64,000 nucleotides of DNA from an uncultured Pseudodesulfovibrio sp. (GTDB lineage: Bacteria; Desulfobacterota; Desulfovibrionia; Desulfovibrionales; Desulfovibrionaceae), in assembly GCF_963677845.1 (NCBI RefSeq), contig NZ_OY782498.1, forward strand, positions 444,001-508,000, in the 5' to 3' direction. Below, piece by piece: positions 34,880 through 43,108 of the stretch. The notes beneath the pieces are model-generated. The model was given only the letters and a program-made list of their open reading frames with translations, made no database searches and was not told the DNA's origin. Every line of letters begins with the position of its first letter. Positions within the stretch are counted from its first letter, which is position 1. A program made the translations under genes and the position numbers.

Positions 34880-35395
34880 TTAGTCGTCTTTTTCCTGTGC
34901 TGCAATAACATCGGCGAACATTTCGTTGATATCTTCTTTGATATCTTCTTGATCCCGACCCAAAGAATAGGCCAGTTCCATAGACACCAGTCCCATGGCT
35001 TGTTCCAACAGACGACGTTCTCCAAAAGAGAGTTCTTTGTCCCGGCCAATCAAAAACAGCTCTTTGAGGACATATGCCACATCGGCCAGATCACCGCTTT
35101 TCAGTTTTTCGGAATATTCGCGGTAGCGACGGTTCCAGTTTTGTCCCGTGTATCCGGTAAAACCAGTTCGGTCGTTGAGGGATTCGAAAATTTCTTGCCC
35201 CAGACGCTTACAGCATACGGATCTGAGCCCAACATTCTCGGCATTAGCCACGGGAACCATGAGGGTCACGTTGTTGCTCAGGATGCGGACTATGTAAAAA
35301 TCGGCCTTTACGCCGCCGATCTCCTGAGATTCTATACGCTCAACGCGTCCGACTCCCTGAGAAGGGTACACCACCAATTCATTAACCTTGAACAC
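34880..35395 (-). CDS. CarD-family transcriptional regulator
   Basis: A 171-residue protein with the CarD/TRCF RNA-polymerase-interaction domain (FKVNELVVYPSQGVGRVERI at the N-terminus) and a helical C-terminal DNA-binding part (LSFGERRLLEQAMGLVSMELAYS). Proteins of this family bind the RNA polymerase beta subunit and stabilise open complexes, often at rRNA promoters. It lies between pth and rho on the same strand. The 280-base gap to rho has no gene. Confidence 0.95.
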   Translation of the reverse strand: MFKVNELVVYPSQGVGRVERIESQEIGGVKADFYIVRILSNNVTLMVPVANAENVGLRSVCCKRLGQEIFESLNDRTGFTGYTGQNWNRRYREYSEKLKSGDLADVAYVLKELFLIGRDKELSFGERRLLEQAMGLVSMELAYSLGRDQEDIKEDINEMFADVIAAQEKDD

Positions 35396-35485
35396 TGGGA
35401 CCTAAGCTCCTTGAAAAATGCTTACAAACACACGACAGAAGGACATCATATCGAAAATACGTGGAGGAGTCCACGGTTACTGTAT

Positions 35486-36094
35486 TTACTCTTCCTTCAA
35501 AGAAAAAGAGTTTATATGTTGGGTCGCAAACCCCATACCGCGTCGGTAGAATATGTCTAACCCTTTAGCTGCATGGGTGATTATTGCTGGAAGATATTCA
35601 ACATTTTCTTTTTGGAACGGCTCCAGAACCCAGTCGCTAATCGGTTTGTATCTGTCTTCTGGGCGACCTACGCCGAGTCGGAGACGAAAAAAATTGGAAG
35701 TACCAAGTCTTTCCTGAACCGATTCCAATCCGTTGTGGCCATTGTTGCCGCCGCCTTTTTTCAATTTCATTCGTCCAACGGGAAGGTCAAGTTCATCGTG
35801 AACGATAAGGACGTTTTCCGGAGAGAGACCATGTCGACCACAGATCTTGGATACGGCTTTGCCGCTGAGGTTCATGAAGGTCATTGGTTTGGCCAACAGG
35901 CGATACGCTCCGGCAAATTTGGCGTGCCACAATTCGTAGTCACCGGATTCGTCGATTTGTTCCAGACGCATGGACTTGCGGTCTGCCCCAAGGTGCAAAA
36001 GATGATCTACGAGCATAAAACCGATGTTGTGTCGGGTTTTCTCGTACATTGGGCCGGGGTTGCCCAAACCGATGATTGCGCTTTTATAATCCAT
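35486..36094 (-). CDS. pth: Peptidyl-tRNA hydrolase
   Basis: A 202-residue enzyme that frees peptides from prematurely released peptidyl-tRNA. Motifs: GLGNPGPMYEKTRHNIGF with catalytic His, MTFMNLSGKAV, and HDELDLPVGRMKLKKGGGNNGHNGL. Length is normal. It lies downstream of the rplY gene (common bacterial rplY-pth arrangement) behind a terminator, and ahead of the carD gene. Start is the ATG at 36094. Confidence 0.97.
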   Translation of the reverse strand: MDYKSAIIGLGNPGPMYEKTRHNIGFMLVDHLLHLGADRKSMRLEQIDESGDYELWHAKFAGAYRLLAKPMTFMNLSGKAVSKICGRHGLSPENVLIVHDELDLPVGRMKLKKGGGNNGHNGLESVQERLGTSNFFRLRLGVGRPEDRYKPISDWVLEPFQKENVEYLPAIITHAAKGLDIFYRRGMGFATQHINSFSLKEE

Positions 36095-36162
36095 GATCGG
36101 GTTGTGTCAGAAATTTATATAGTCAACGACAGACAGGAGTCTATCAGGCTCGTCGAGTGGAG

Positions 36163-36199
36163 GCAAAAATAATCCCGGAGCGTGAGATCACGCTCCGGG
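36163..36199 (-). terminator. Terminator of rplY
   Basis: CCCGGAGCGTGA and TCACGCTCCGGG form a nearly perfect stem with a very short loop, followed on the minus strand by ATTATTTTT. It lies between rplY and pth, so transcription into pth is probably reduced or uses its own promoter. Confidence 0.85.
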
Positions 36200-36225
36200 A
36201 AGTCTTTGTATTGTGAAGGCCGAGG

Positions 36226-36867
36226 TTATTCGGAGTCTTCCTCGCCGACGACTTCGGTGACAATGGCTTCGTCTTCGTCGCCATCAGTCTCTTCTTCTTC
36301 CTCGCGTGCAGGCTGGACTGCAACAACGGCGTAGTTTTCATCAAATACCGGAGCGACGCCTTCGGGGAATTCCACGTTCTCGATGTGGATGGAGTCCATG
36401 ATGTCCAATTCAGTGATATCAATGACAATGGAACTGGGGATTTCAAGAGGTTTACACACAACTTCGATGGAGTCGCGGTAAAGCTCCATAACACCGCCGA
36501 GCTTGACGCCCTTGGAGTTTCCAATGATTTCGAAGTGGACGGAAACCTTGATTTCGTTGTCCAGATCCACGCCGAAGAAATCTACGTGCTCGGGAACACC
36601 TTTAACCGGCTCGTTGCGGACGCGCCACAACAGAGAAGGAATGGTTTCAGTCTTGCCTTCTTTTTCCAGAACCAGATCGAAGACCTGTGCGCTACCCAGA
36701 GCGGCATATGCTTTCTGCAAGGGGACCATTGCTACTTTGACGGGGATGTTTGCACCCTTGGCATCGTAGTAAATGCCGGGAACCATACCAGTGGTACGGA
36801 GGCGGCGGTTAGGGCCCTTGCCCATTTCTGTGCGTTCCTGAACATTAAGTTTCAGCAGGTCAGCCAT
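36226..36867 (-). CDS. rplY: 50S ribosomal protein L25 (CTC form)
   Basis: A 213-residue L25/CTC protein that binds 5S rRNA. The N-terminal RPL25 domain (LNVQERTEMGKGPNRRLRTTGMVPGIYYD) is followed by the extended CTC beta-barrel domain, and an acidic C-terminal tail of about 30 residues rich in Glu and Asp. CTC forms are common in bacteria outside the gamma-proteobacteria. A GGAG site precedes the ATG. It is followed by a terminator and then pth, and preceded by prs on the same strand 77 bases upstream. Confidence 0.97.
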   Translation of the reverse strand: MADLLKLNVQERTEMGKGPNRRLRTTGMVPGIYYDAKGANIPVKVAMVPLQKAYAALGSAQVFDLVLEKEGKTETIPSLLWRVRNEPVKGVPEHVDFFGVDLDNEIKVSVHFEIIGNSKGVKLGGVMELYRDSIEVVCKPLEIPSSIVIDITELDIMDSIHIENVEFPEGVAPVFDENYAVVAVQPAREEEEETDGDEDEAIVTEVVGEEDSE

Positions 36868-36944
36868 GATGTTTCTCCTGTTACGCCCTGGCCGTTCACT
36901 ATGAACGGACGCTCGCGCTTCAATTGGTTTGTGGGATAATTCCC

Positions 36945-37886
36945 TTATACGAAGAGTACGGACACAGACGATTCTGTGTGTACATTATTAATAGCTTTTG
37001 CCAACAGAGAAGCTACGGAGCGCTGTTTGATCTTGCCACAGCTTCGGGCTTCTTCGTTGAGAGGGATGGTGTCGGTGACGACCACCTCGGAAAATGCGGA
37101 GTCTTCCAGTCGTTTGATAGCTGGACCGGACAAAACAGGGTGTGTGGCACAGGCCAAAACGTCTCTGGCACCGTTTTCCATGATAACGTTGGCCGCAGCA
37201 CACATAGTGCCTGCGGTATCGATCATGTCGTCGATGACCACAGCGACCTTGTCTTTCACATCACCGATGATGTGCATAGCCTTGGCCTGGTTCGGAGCAT
37301 CGCGGCGTTTGTCCACGATGGCCAGAGATGCGCCAAGGCGTTTGGCATAGGCTCGGGCACGTTCTACGCCACCGGCATCGGGGGAAATAATGACAAAGTC
37401 TTCATCATTGCGTTCCCGCAGGTGTTCCAGCAGGGCAGGAGCGGCAAACAGGTTGTCTACCGGACAGTTGAAGAAGCCCTGAATCTGACCGGCGTGCAGG
37501 TCAATGGTTACCAAGCGTTGCATGCCTGCTGTGGAAAGCAGGTCAGCAACCATTTTGGCGGAAATAGGTGCGCGGGGCACGACCTTGCGGTCCTGACGAG
37601 CGTATCCAAAGTACGGCACCACTGCTGTGACGCGGGATGCGCTGGCGCGCTTGAGTGCGTCCAGCATAAGGCAGAGTTCCATAAGGTGAAAGTTGACAGG
37701 GGAACAGGTGGGTTGGACTACGAACACATCGTCGCCGCGGACGTTCTCACCGATTTCGATACGGATTTCTCCGTCTGAAAAACGCTCACGCAGAACCGGG
37801 GAAGCCTTGGTTCCCAAATGTTCACAGATTGCGTCGGCCAGTTTCGGACTTGCGGACCCACTGATGATCTTCAGTTCACCGTGCAT
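36945..37886 (-). CDS. prs: Ribose-phosphate pyrophosphokinase
   Basis: A 313-residue enzyme making PRPP from ribose 5-phosphate and ATP, the precursor of nucleotides, histidine and tryptophan. Signatures: [13 protein letters not shown] at the N-terminus, [32 protein letters not shown], and the PRPP-binding [13 protein letters not shown] near residue 220. Length is typical. It lies directly downstream of tRNA-Gln on the same strand and starts a prs-rplY-pth run. An ATG at 37886 with a weak site is used. Confidence 0.97.
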   Translation of the reverse strand: MHGELKIISGSASPKLADAICEHLGTKASPVLRERFSDGEIRIEIGENVRGDDVFVVQPTCSPVNFHLMELCLMLDALKRASASRVTAVVPYFGYARQDRKVVPRAPISAKMVADLLSTAGMQRLVTIDLHAGQIQGFFNCPVDNLFAAPALLEHLRERNDEDFVIISPDAGGVERARAYAKRLGASLAIVDKRRDAPNQAKAMHIIGDVKDKVAVVIDDMIDTAGTMCAAANVIMENGARDVLACATHPVLSGPAIKRLEDSAFSEVVVTDTIPLNEEARSCGKIKQRSVASLLAKAINNVHTESSVSVLFV

Positions 37887-37919
37887 GATGACAATTACCT
37901 CTATGGTTATAAAAAAAAG

Positions 37920-37994
37920 TGGCTGGGGCGGGAGGATTCGAACCCCCGAATATCAGGACCAAAACCTGGTGTCTTACCACTTGACGACGCCCCA
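37920..37994 (-). tRNA. tRNA-Gln (anticodon TTG)
   Basis: A 75-base tRNA with encoded CCA. Acceptor TGGGGCG pairs with CGCCCCA, discriminator G, D-arm TCAAGTGGTAAGACA, anticodon loop TTTTGGT giving TTG for CAA codons (and CAG by wobble), T-loop TTCGAAT. It sits between ispE and prs. Confidence 0.95.
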
Positions 37995-37995
37995 A

Positions 37996-38120
37996 CGAAA
38001 TTTGCCGATAAGCGGTCGATTGCTTCGTTGCTGTGCGGAATCCAGATCTTTGCGTATCTGAATACGCGGCCCCCGAATTTCGCTTGCGCCTCGTAATCGA
38101 CCACTTCTTGGCAAATTTCG
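37996..38120. repeat. Long inverted repeat beside tRNA-Gln
   Basis: Arms 37996-38021 and 38095-38120 are inverted copies at about 23 of 26 positions (CGAAATTTGCC...GGTCGATT). The 73-base interior holds a second short hairpin CAGAT/ATCTG (38043-38060). The element sits between the 5' end of tRNA-Gln and the ispE stop, the region where a tRNA promoter would be expected. An open frame can be read across it but runs into the tRNA and is probably spurious. Confidence 0.6.
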
Positions 38121-38226
38121 TCCCAGTTTATAGGGGCGTTGCCGTGGCGTCTGCGGTGCAGACTGCCGTCGTCGGTGAGACGCATTCGCTGTGTAAGCGA
38201 TACGACCTTTATCTTTGATGGAAAAT

Positions 38227-39093
38227 CTATCGACAATCCATCATGAAAATTTCAATTCCGTCTTCTTCGAGAGCCTTTGCAGCTTTTTTTGCTGAATCCC
38301 TGTCTGCAAAAATACCGAACAGAGAAGCTCCCGACCCGCTCATGGCGGCTGCTTCTGCCCCGGAGTTAATGATTTTTTCCTTTATTTCCTGAAGTCTCGG
38401 ATGTTTTTCAAAGACAACGGGTTCAAAGTCATTTGTCATTTCTCTGGGCGAAACGGGAGATGGAGTCTTAGTACCAGATTCTCGGGTTGTCAAGGATTGG
38501 TGAACCTTTGTGGAGTTGTTTTTTTTATCCCAAGCCGAGAATGCCCATGGAGTGGAAACTTTAATGTCGGGGCACGCTATGAGGAGTGTCATTTCTGACA
38601 GTGTAACCATGGCCGGTTCAAGCACTTCTCCGATACCTGTAGCCCAGGCCGGACCATCCATAAGAAAGAAGGGGACATCTGCTCCCAGTGAGGCAGCCAA
38701 TGAGAGCATGGCCTCCTGTGATAATGCCTTGTCCCCGGCTTCGGCATTGAGCCATGTGAGCATGGCAGCGGCATTGGAACTACCACCACCAAGTCCGCCA
38801 CCCATGGGGATGCGTTTTGTCAGGGTGACGAAAATACCGGGCTGAAATCCAGTGGTTTCACCGAATCGTTTCCATGCCATATACATGAGATTAGAGGTCG
38901 TTTCGAGTTCCGGCTTTTCCGGGCAGCGGATGTAAAAATGTTCGTCATGACCTGGTTCAATCTTGATGAGATCACACGGCATGTCTACAGGAAAGAAGAG
39001 GGTGCGTAGTTCGTGATAACCGTCTTCACGCAGTCCTTTGATTTCCAGATGCAGGTTGATTTTGGCTGGAGCTACGAGGGTGGCAGGATTCAA
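38227..39093 (-). CDS. ispE: 4-diphosphocytidyl-2-C-methyl-D-erythritol kinase
   Basis: A 288-residue GHMP-family kinase of the non-mevalonate isoprenoid pathway. Signatures: PAKINLHLEIKGLREDGYHEL at the N-terminus, the ATP-binding PMGGGLGGGSSNAAAML at about residues 92-108, and the C-terminal GSGASLFGIF. The length is normal. An insertion around residues 195-225 (TKVHQSLTTRESGTKTP) is a little longer than usual. It is followed on the same strand by tRNA-Gln and prs, an ispE-prs linkage common in bacteria. Confidence 0.96.
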   Translation of the reverse strand: MNPATLVAPAKINLHLEIKGLREDGYHELRTLFFPVDMPCDLIKIEPGHDEHFYIRCPEKPELETTSNLMYMAWKRFGETTGFQPGIFVTLTKRIPMGGGLGGGSSNAAAMLTWLNAEAGDKALSQEAMLSLAASLGADVPFFLMDGPAWATGIGEVLEPAMVTLSEMTLLIACPDIKVSTPWAFSAWDKKNNSTKVHQSLTTRESGTKTPSPVSPREMTNDFEPVVFEKHPRLQEIKEKIINSGAEAAAMSGSGASLFGIFADRDSAKKAAKALEEDGIEIFMMDCR

Positions 39094-39110
39094 TAGTCTA
39101 GTCCTTATGG

Positions 39111-39139
39111 AAGAAGGGGGCTCCGTGTGGAGCCCCCTT
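39111..39139 (-). terminator. Terminator of the degP gene
   Basis: GGGGGCTCC and GGAGCCCCC flank ACAC/GTGT, with TTCTTCC following on the minus strand. It lies directly after the protease stop at 39144 and before ispE. Confidence 0.8.
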
Positions 39140-39143
39140 GGTG

Positions 39144-40559
39144 TTATTTGTCGAGCGGTAGAGCCACGAAACTGTTCTGGCCCTGTCGTTTGATGAGGAG
39201 CATGACTGCGCCACGTTTCTTGTCTCGTTTGATGACGCTTTTCAGTTCTGCCACAGTATTTACATCTTTCTGGTTGGCCTGAATGATGACGTCGCCCTGA
39301 CGGATACCTTCCTCTCCGGCAGCTGTGTTCCGGTCAACCGTGACCACAACCAGCCCCTGAGTTTTTTCAAGCCCGAGAGCTTGTGCTTCCTGATCGGTGA
39401 CGGATTTCAGCTGCATTCCGAGAACCTCGGCTGTCTTGGACGGTCCTTGTCCCTTGGGAGTCATGGCGGCCAGAGATTTGTCATTGCGTTGGCCCAACGT
39501 GACTGTTTTGGTCACCTTTTTACCATTTCGCCATAGACCGAGACGAGCCTTGTCGCCGGGAGCCAGACCTGCAATCTGTTTGAGAAGATCGTTATTGTCT
39601 TCGACCTTTTTGCCGTTGACTTCAAGAATGACATCGCCCTGCTTGACCCCGCCCTTGTCGGCCGGAGATTTCTTGCCCACAGAGGCGATCAATGCGCCAG
39701 TTGGTTCGGACAGGCCGAGAGCCTTGGCCTGGGTTTCCCCCACGCGCTGGATGGTTACACCGAGCCAACCACGTTGAACGGTCTTGCCTTGTTGGAGTTG
39801 GCGGATGATTTTTTCCGCCTGAGTGCTGGGGATGGCAAAGCCGATATTGTCAGCAGCGGCGTTGATGGCTGTGTTGATACCAATGACCTGACCGCGCATA
39901 TTGAGCAGTGGTCCGCCGGAGTTGCCGGGGTTGATGGATGCATCGGTCTGAAGAAAATTGTCAAATGGACCCGCTCCGATGATACGGTGCTTGGCTGAAA
40001 TAATGCCAGCCGTGACAGTGTTGTCCAGACCAAAGGGATTGCCAATGGCCAGTACCCATTCTCCAACCTGAATGGCGTCGGAGTCACCCAGTTGTAGAGT
40101 GGGCAACGCATTGTCTGCCTTGATTTTGATGACGGCCAAATCGGTTTCGCGGTCTGCACCAACGACTTCGGCTTCATATATTTTTTTATTGTCCTGAAAA
40201 CGGACAGTCACTTTGTCGGCACCTTCAATGACATGATTGTTGGTTACAATCAGACCGTCGCTGGTGATGACGAAGCCGGAGCCCTGTCCTAATTGTTTGC
40301 GGGGTTGCCCCTGCTGCTGGCCAAAGAACTGGTCGAACCGGTCGAAAAATTCGCGGAACGGATGTCCTTCCGGGACCTGCTGGCGGAATTGCTGTCCGTG
40401 GCCGGGCGCGGCAGTTTTTTCTGTTGAAATGAAAACAACAGCCTTGCCCGCCTTGGCGGCCAGTTCCGTGAATACGGGTAGTCCGTTGGCTTGTGCAATA
40501 AGCGGCACAGCCATCATAAAGGCAAAAGCGAAAGTGAGTGTTTTGAATTTGCGAATCAT
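39144..40559 (-). CDS. degP: Periplasmic Do/HtrA serine protease
   Basis: A 471-residue protease-chaperone that removes misfolded envelope proteins. A signal peptide covers about residues 1-24 (ending AQANG). Catalytic triad: His109 (TNNHVIEGADKV), Asp140 (ETDLAVIKI), Ser214 (NPGNSGGPLL). Two PDZ domains follow (about 255-345 with VGETQAKALGLSEPTGALI, and 370-465). A Gln-rich loop (about 55-90) replaces the long LA loop of E. coli DegP. It ends in a strong terminator. The symbol degP is used in the broad sense of the family (mucD/degQ-type members look alike). Confidence 0.95.
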   Translation of the reverse strand: MIRKFKTLTFAFAFMMAVPLIAQANGLPVFTELAAKAGKAVVFISTEKTAAPGHGQQFRQQVPEGHPFREFFDRFDQFFGQQQGQPRKQLGQGSGFVITSDGLIVTNNHVIEGADKVTVRFQDNKKIYEAEVVGADRETDLAVIKIKADNALPTLQLGDSDAIQVGEWVLAIGNPFGLDNTVTAGIISAKHRIIGAGPFDNFLQTDASINPGNSGGPLLNMRGQVIGINTAINAAADNIGFAIPSTQAEKIIRQLQQGKTVQRGWLGVTIQRVGETQAKALGLSEPTGALIASVGKKSPADKGGVKQGDVILEVNGKKVEDNNDLLKQIAGLAPGDKARLGLWRNGKKVTKTVTLGQRNDKSLAAMTPKGQGPSKTAEVLGMQLKSVTDQEAQALGLEKTQGLVVVTVDRNTAAGEEGIRQGDVIIQANQKDVNTVAELKSVIKRDKKRGAVMLLIKRQGQNSFVALPLDK

Positions 40560-40746
40560 AAAGCCTCCGAAAAAAATAATGCGGAAAACAGGATGGCGAC
40601 ATTTAGTCGCTTTTTGGAACTATAGGCCTTTTTTATCAGTTGTAAACAGTGTGAATGAATTTGCACGCAACAAAATACGCATTGCACAATCCAGAAGATG
40701 AAACACTTGCCTTTTTATTGACGGTCGGATAGGAGAAATTCCCCGT

Positions 40747-40823
40747 GCCCCCATAGCTCAGGTGGATAGAGCACAGGATTCCTAATCCTGGTGCCGCGTG
40801 TTCGAATCGCGCTGGGGGCACCA
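40747..40823 (+). tRNA. tRNA-Arg (anticodon CCT)
   Basis: A 77-base tRNA with encoded CCA. Acceptor GCCCCCA pairs with TGGGGGC, discriminator A, the anticodon loop TTCCTAA gives CCT for the rare AGG codon, T-loop TTCGAAT. A terminator follows at once. Confidence 0.95.
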
Positions 40824-40834
40824 TGTGGAAATAA

Positions 40835-40865
40835 AGCCCGTTCTCCTTGGAGAGCGGGCTTTTTC
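40835..40865 (+). terminator. Terminator of tRNA-Arg
   Basis: AGCCCGTTCTC pairs with GAGAGCGGGCT around CTTG, followed by TTTTT. It lies eleven bases after the tRNA CCA end. Confidence 0.9.
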
Positions 40866-41015
40866 CTGTTTAACGGTTGGGTGTGCGCCACAGTTGTTGC
40901 AATTATCTGTTTAATCCTGTTATTTTATTATGAATAGTAAATAGGTGATAAATGTGGAGTTTGCGGGAATTGTTTTTGTTCAAGATGGTTGAATTGGAGC
41001 GGAGTGGTTATTCAT

Positions 41016-42314
41016 ATGAGAAACATGGGTAGAATTTTGAACAAGAACAGTGCGTCAGTTTTATGTATGATGGTTACTGTCTTTTTAATGGTTGGTTGCT
41101 CCTCTTCTATCAAGGGTGAAGCCATTAATCTTATGCCTGCTCCTGCCATTTATTCCGAGTTTGTTAATCCTTTTGAAAAAGATATTCGTCCACCCAGTAC
41201 TATTTATTATGCTACCAACCGTGCTCCTGCCGTCGAAGGAGAGCTTGCCTACAGTTCGCTTCGAGGAGGCGTTCTTCGGTTTGGTGCCGCCAGTATCAAG
41301 ATGGGAGAGGGGGAGTTTAGTTGGGAAGAAGCAAAACGTATTTCCTTACTCAAAAATCGGACGGACAAATATCCTCTCAAGGTGCAAAGTGTTAATGAAT
41401 ACGGGATACTTGGATCGAGCCTGAACAGGTTTGTTGCAAAGGATTTTAATGAGGTCGGGGTAGAGGCGACCGGCAAGGAGTTTGCTCGGCATATTGATGA
41501 CAAATTGAGTCGATCAAAACGAAAAGATGTCTTTGTGTATGTCCATGGATACAAAGTCGACTTTGATAATCCGATTCTGGTTACAGCTGAGTTATGGCAT
41601 TTTCTGGGATACGATGGTGCTTTCGTAGCTTATTCATGGCCTTCCACGCCGAGAACTCTGGCATATTTGTCAGATCTTGAGACCGCGGAACTTTCATCAT
41701 ATCAGTTCCGGGCTTTTCTGGAATTTCTCGCACAAAATACGGACGCTGAACGAATTCATATTGTTGGCTACAGTGCCGGGACTCGAGTTGTGGACAAGGC
41801 TCTTTTTCAGTTGACCCTTGCCAACAAGCTTGCCCCAAAGGAAGCATTAAAGGAGTTAAAGCTCGGTCATGTGATGCTTATCGGTAGCGATATGGATGGC
41901 GCCATTTTTGCGGCGAATATTCGGGAAGGTATGCTTGATATTGTCGAAGATCTTTCTGTGTATGTATCAGATTCGGACAGTGCCGTGGCTGTGGCTGAAT
42001 GGCTTTTTGATTGGGGAAGACTTGGGCAGGTTTCGCGTGAGATGTCTGCACCGGTGAAGAGTTTTCTTGAGGCCAATCCCAAGCTTCGAGTCATCGATGT
42101 GACAGGGGCAGCAGATGCAGACGCCGGGAATGGGCATGGATATTTTCGTGATAGCCCGTGGGTCAGCAGTGATATACTGATGACCTTGATGTATGATCTA
42201 CCGCCAGAAGAAAGAGGGTTGGCCAGGGATGTCGATATGCCCATATGGGAATTCCCAGAGGATTATCAAAAGCGGCTTCTGGAAAAATTGCAAATGAAAT
42301 TGCAGGCTCAGTAA
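41016..42314 (+). CDS. Alpha/beta-hydrolase lipoprotein (DUF900-like)
   Basis: A 432-residue lipoprotein. The N-terminal signal with lipobox VFLMVGC places the mature protein at a membrane after lipidation of Cys. The hydrolase core shows FVYVHGYKVDF (oxyanion region), then GYSAGTRVV with nucleophile Ser in the G-x-S-x-G elbow, and a later HGYF His. Relatives (DUF900) are poorly characterised serine hydrolases, possibly esterases. The start at 41016 is favoured; the second ATG three codons later is also possible. An earlier in-frame TTG at 40989 is less likely. It lies downstream of tRNA-Arg with its own upstream gap. Confidence 0.8.
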   Translation: MRNMGRILNKNSASVLCMMVTVFLMVGCSSSIKGEAINLMPAPAIYSEFVNPFEKDIRPPSTIYYATNRAPAVEGELAYSSLRGGVLRFGAASIKMGEGEFSWEEAKRISLLKNRTDKYPLKVQSVNEYGILGSSLNRFVAKDFNEVGVEATGKEFARHIDDKLSRSKRKDVFVYVHGYKVDFDNPILVTAELWHFLGYDGAFVAYSWPSTPRTLAYLSDLETAELSSYQFRAFLEFLAQNTDAERIHIVGYSAGTRVVDKALFQLTLANKLAPKEALKELKLGHVMLIGSDMDGAIFAANIREGMLDIVEDLSVYVSDSDSAVAVAEWLFDWGRLGQVSREMSAPVKSFLEANPKLRVIDVTGAADADAGNGHGYFRDSPWVSSDILMTLMYDLPPEERGLARDVDMPIWEFPEDYQKRLLEKLQMKLQAQ

Positions 42315-42446
42315 AGAGTGGTTCTTGTGGATGGAGACGTTTTTTTTGCAGTCTCGATATCTTTCAAGCCTCCACTCCTTACTTGATTTCTTGATGCTTG
42401 AGCGATAGTGCATCGCCACGAAGTTATCATGTATTGGAGCCATATA

Positions 42447-43049
42447 ATGACACAGAATTCTTTTTCCGATCTTTCTTTTTCTCTTGATATGCCTCAGTGG
42501 GCCGTTTCAGCCCTTGAATCATTACCAACGCATATGCCGACGCCGGAAGAGCGTATGGCTGCGGTTATTGAGTTCTCTCGGCAAAATTTTCTGCGAAATA
42601 CTGGTGGCCCATTTGCTGCTGGAGTGTTTGAACGTGACTCTGGACGGTTAGTCGTCATCGGGGTGAACCGTGTCATGCCGTATAATTGTTCATCAGCGCA
42701 TGCCGAGATAATGGCCTTATCCTTGGCTCAGAAGATGCTCGGGACCTATGACCTTGGCGCTGAAGGGCTTCCAGCCCATGAATTGGTGGTCAATTGGCGG
42801 CCATGTGCCATGTGCTTCGGGGCTGTGATATGGTCCGGGGTACGTTCTTTGGTCATTGCCGGGTCCGGGCCGGAGTTGGAAGAGATTACCGGGTTCGACG
42901 AAGGTCCGGTCAGTGAAAATTGGCGGGCTGAGTTGGATCGACGCGGGATTTCTCTTACGAATAATGTCCTGCGGGATAAAGCCATTGCAGCCTATCGTGA
43001 ATTCGCGGCCTCGCAGAACACTGTCTACAACGCACGGCAGGGAGATTAA
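42447..43049 (+). CDS. Nucleoside/cytidine-type deaminase
   Basis: A 200-residue zinc deaminase with HAEIMAL (His and Glu of the zinc/proton shuttle) and PCAMCFGAVIWSGV (two Cys ligands), the guanine deaminase/tRNA adenosine deaminase fold. The sequence is longer than TadA and has an N-terminal extension of about 50 residues, so guanine or another nucleobase is a more likely substrate than tRNA. Start 42447 has GGAG eight bases upstream; earlier in-frame starts (42408, 42429) lack good sites. The remaining 130 bases before it hold no gene. Confidence 0.88.
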   Translation: MTQNSFSDLSFSLDMPQWAVSALESLPTHMPTPEERMAAVIEFSRQNFLRNTGGPFAAGVFERDSGRLVVIGVNRVMPYNCSSAHAEIMALSLAQKMLGTYDLGAEGLPAHELVVNWRPCAMCFGAVIWSGVRSLVIAGSGPELEEITGFDEGPVSENWRAELDRRGISLTNNVLRDKAIAAYREFAASQNTVYNARQGD

Positions 43050-43108
43050 TGACGCCTGCTTGTCGTGCCGTAAAATGGCGGCACGGCAAGCAGACGGCTA
43101 AAGATTTG

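Noticed and set aside
34949-35560. Plus-strand open frame (203 aa) opposite carD and the start of pth
   Set aside because: It is antisense to two well-supported genes and has no domain of its own.
36924-37778. Plus-strand open frame (284 aa) opposite prs
   Set aside because: It is antisense to the PRPP synthase gene, which carries all family motifs; no ribosome site or domain supports it.
37907-38236. 109-codon open frame between ispE and tRNA-Gln
   Set aside because: It uses a TTG start, crosses the whole tRNA-Gln gene and the 26-base inverted repeat, and has no recognisable domain. The repeat structure explains the sequence better.
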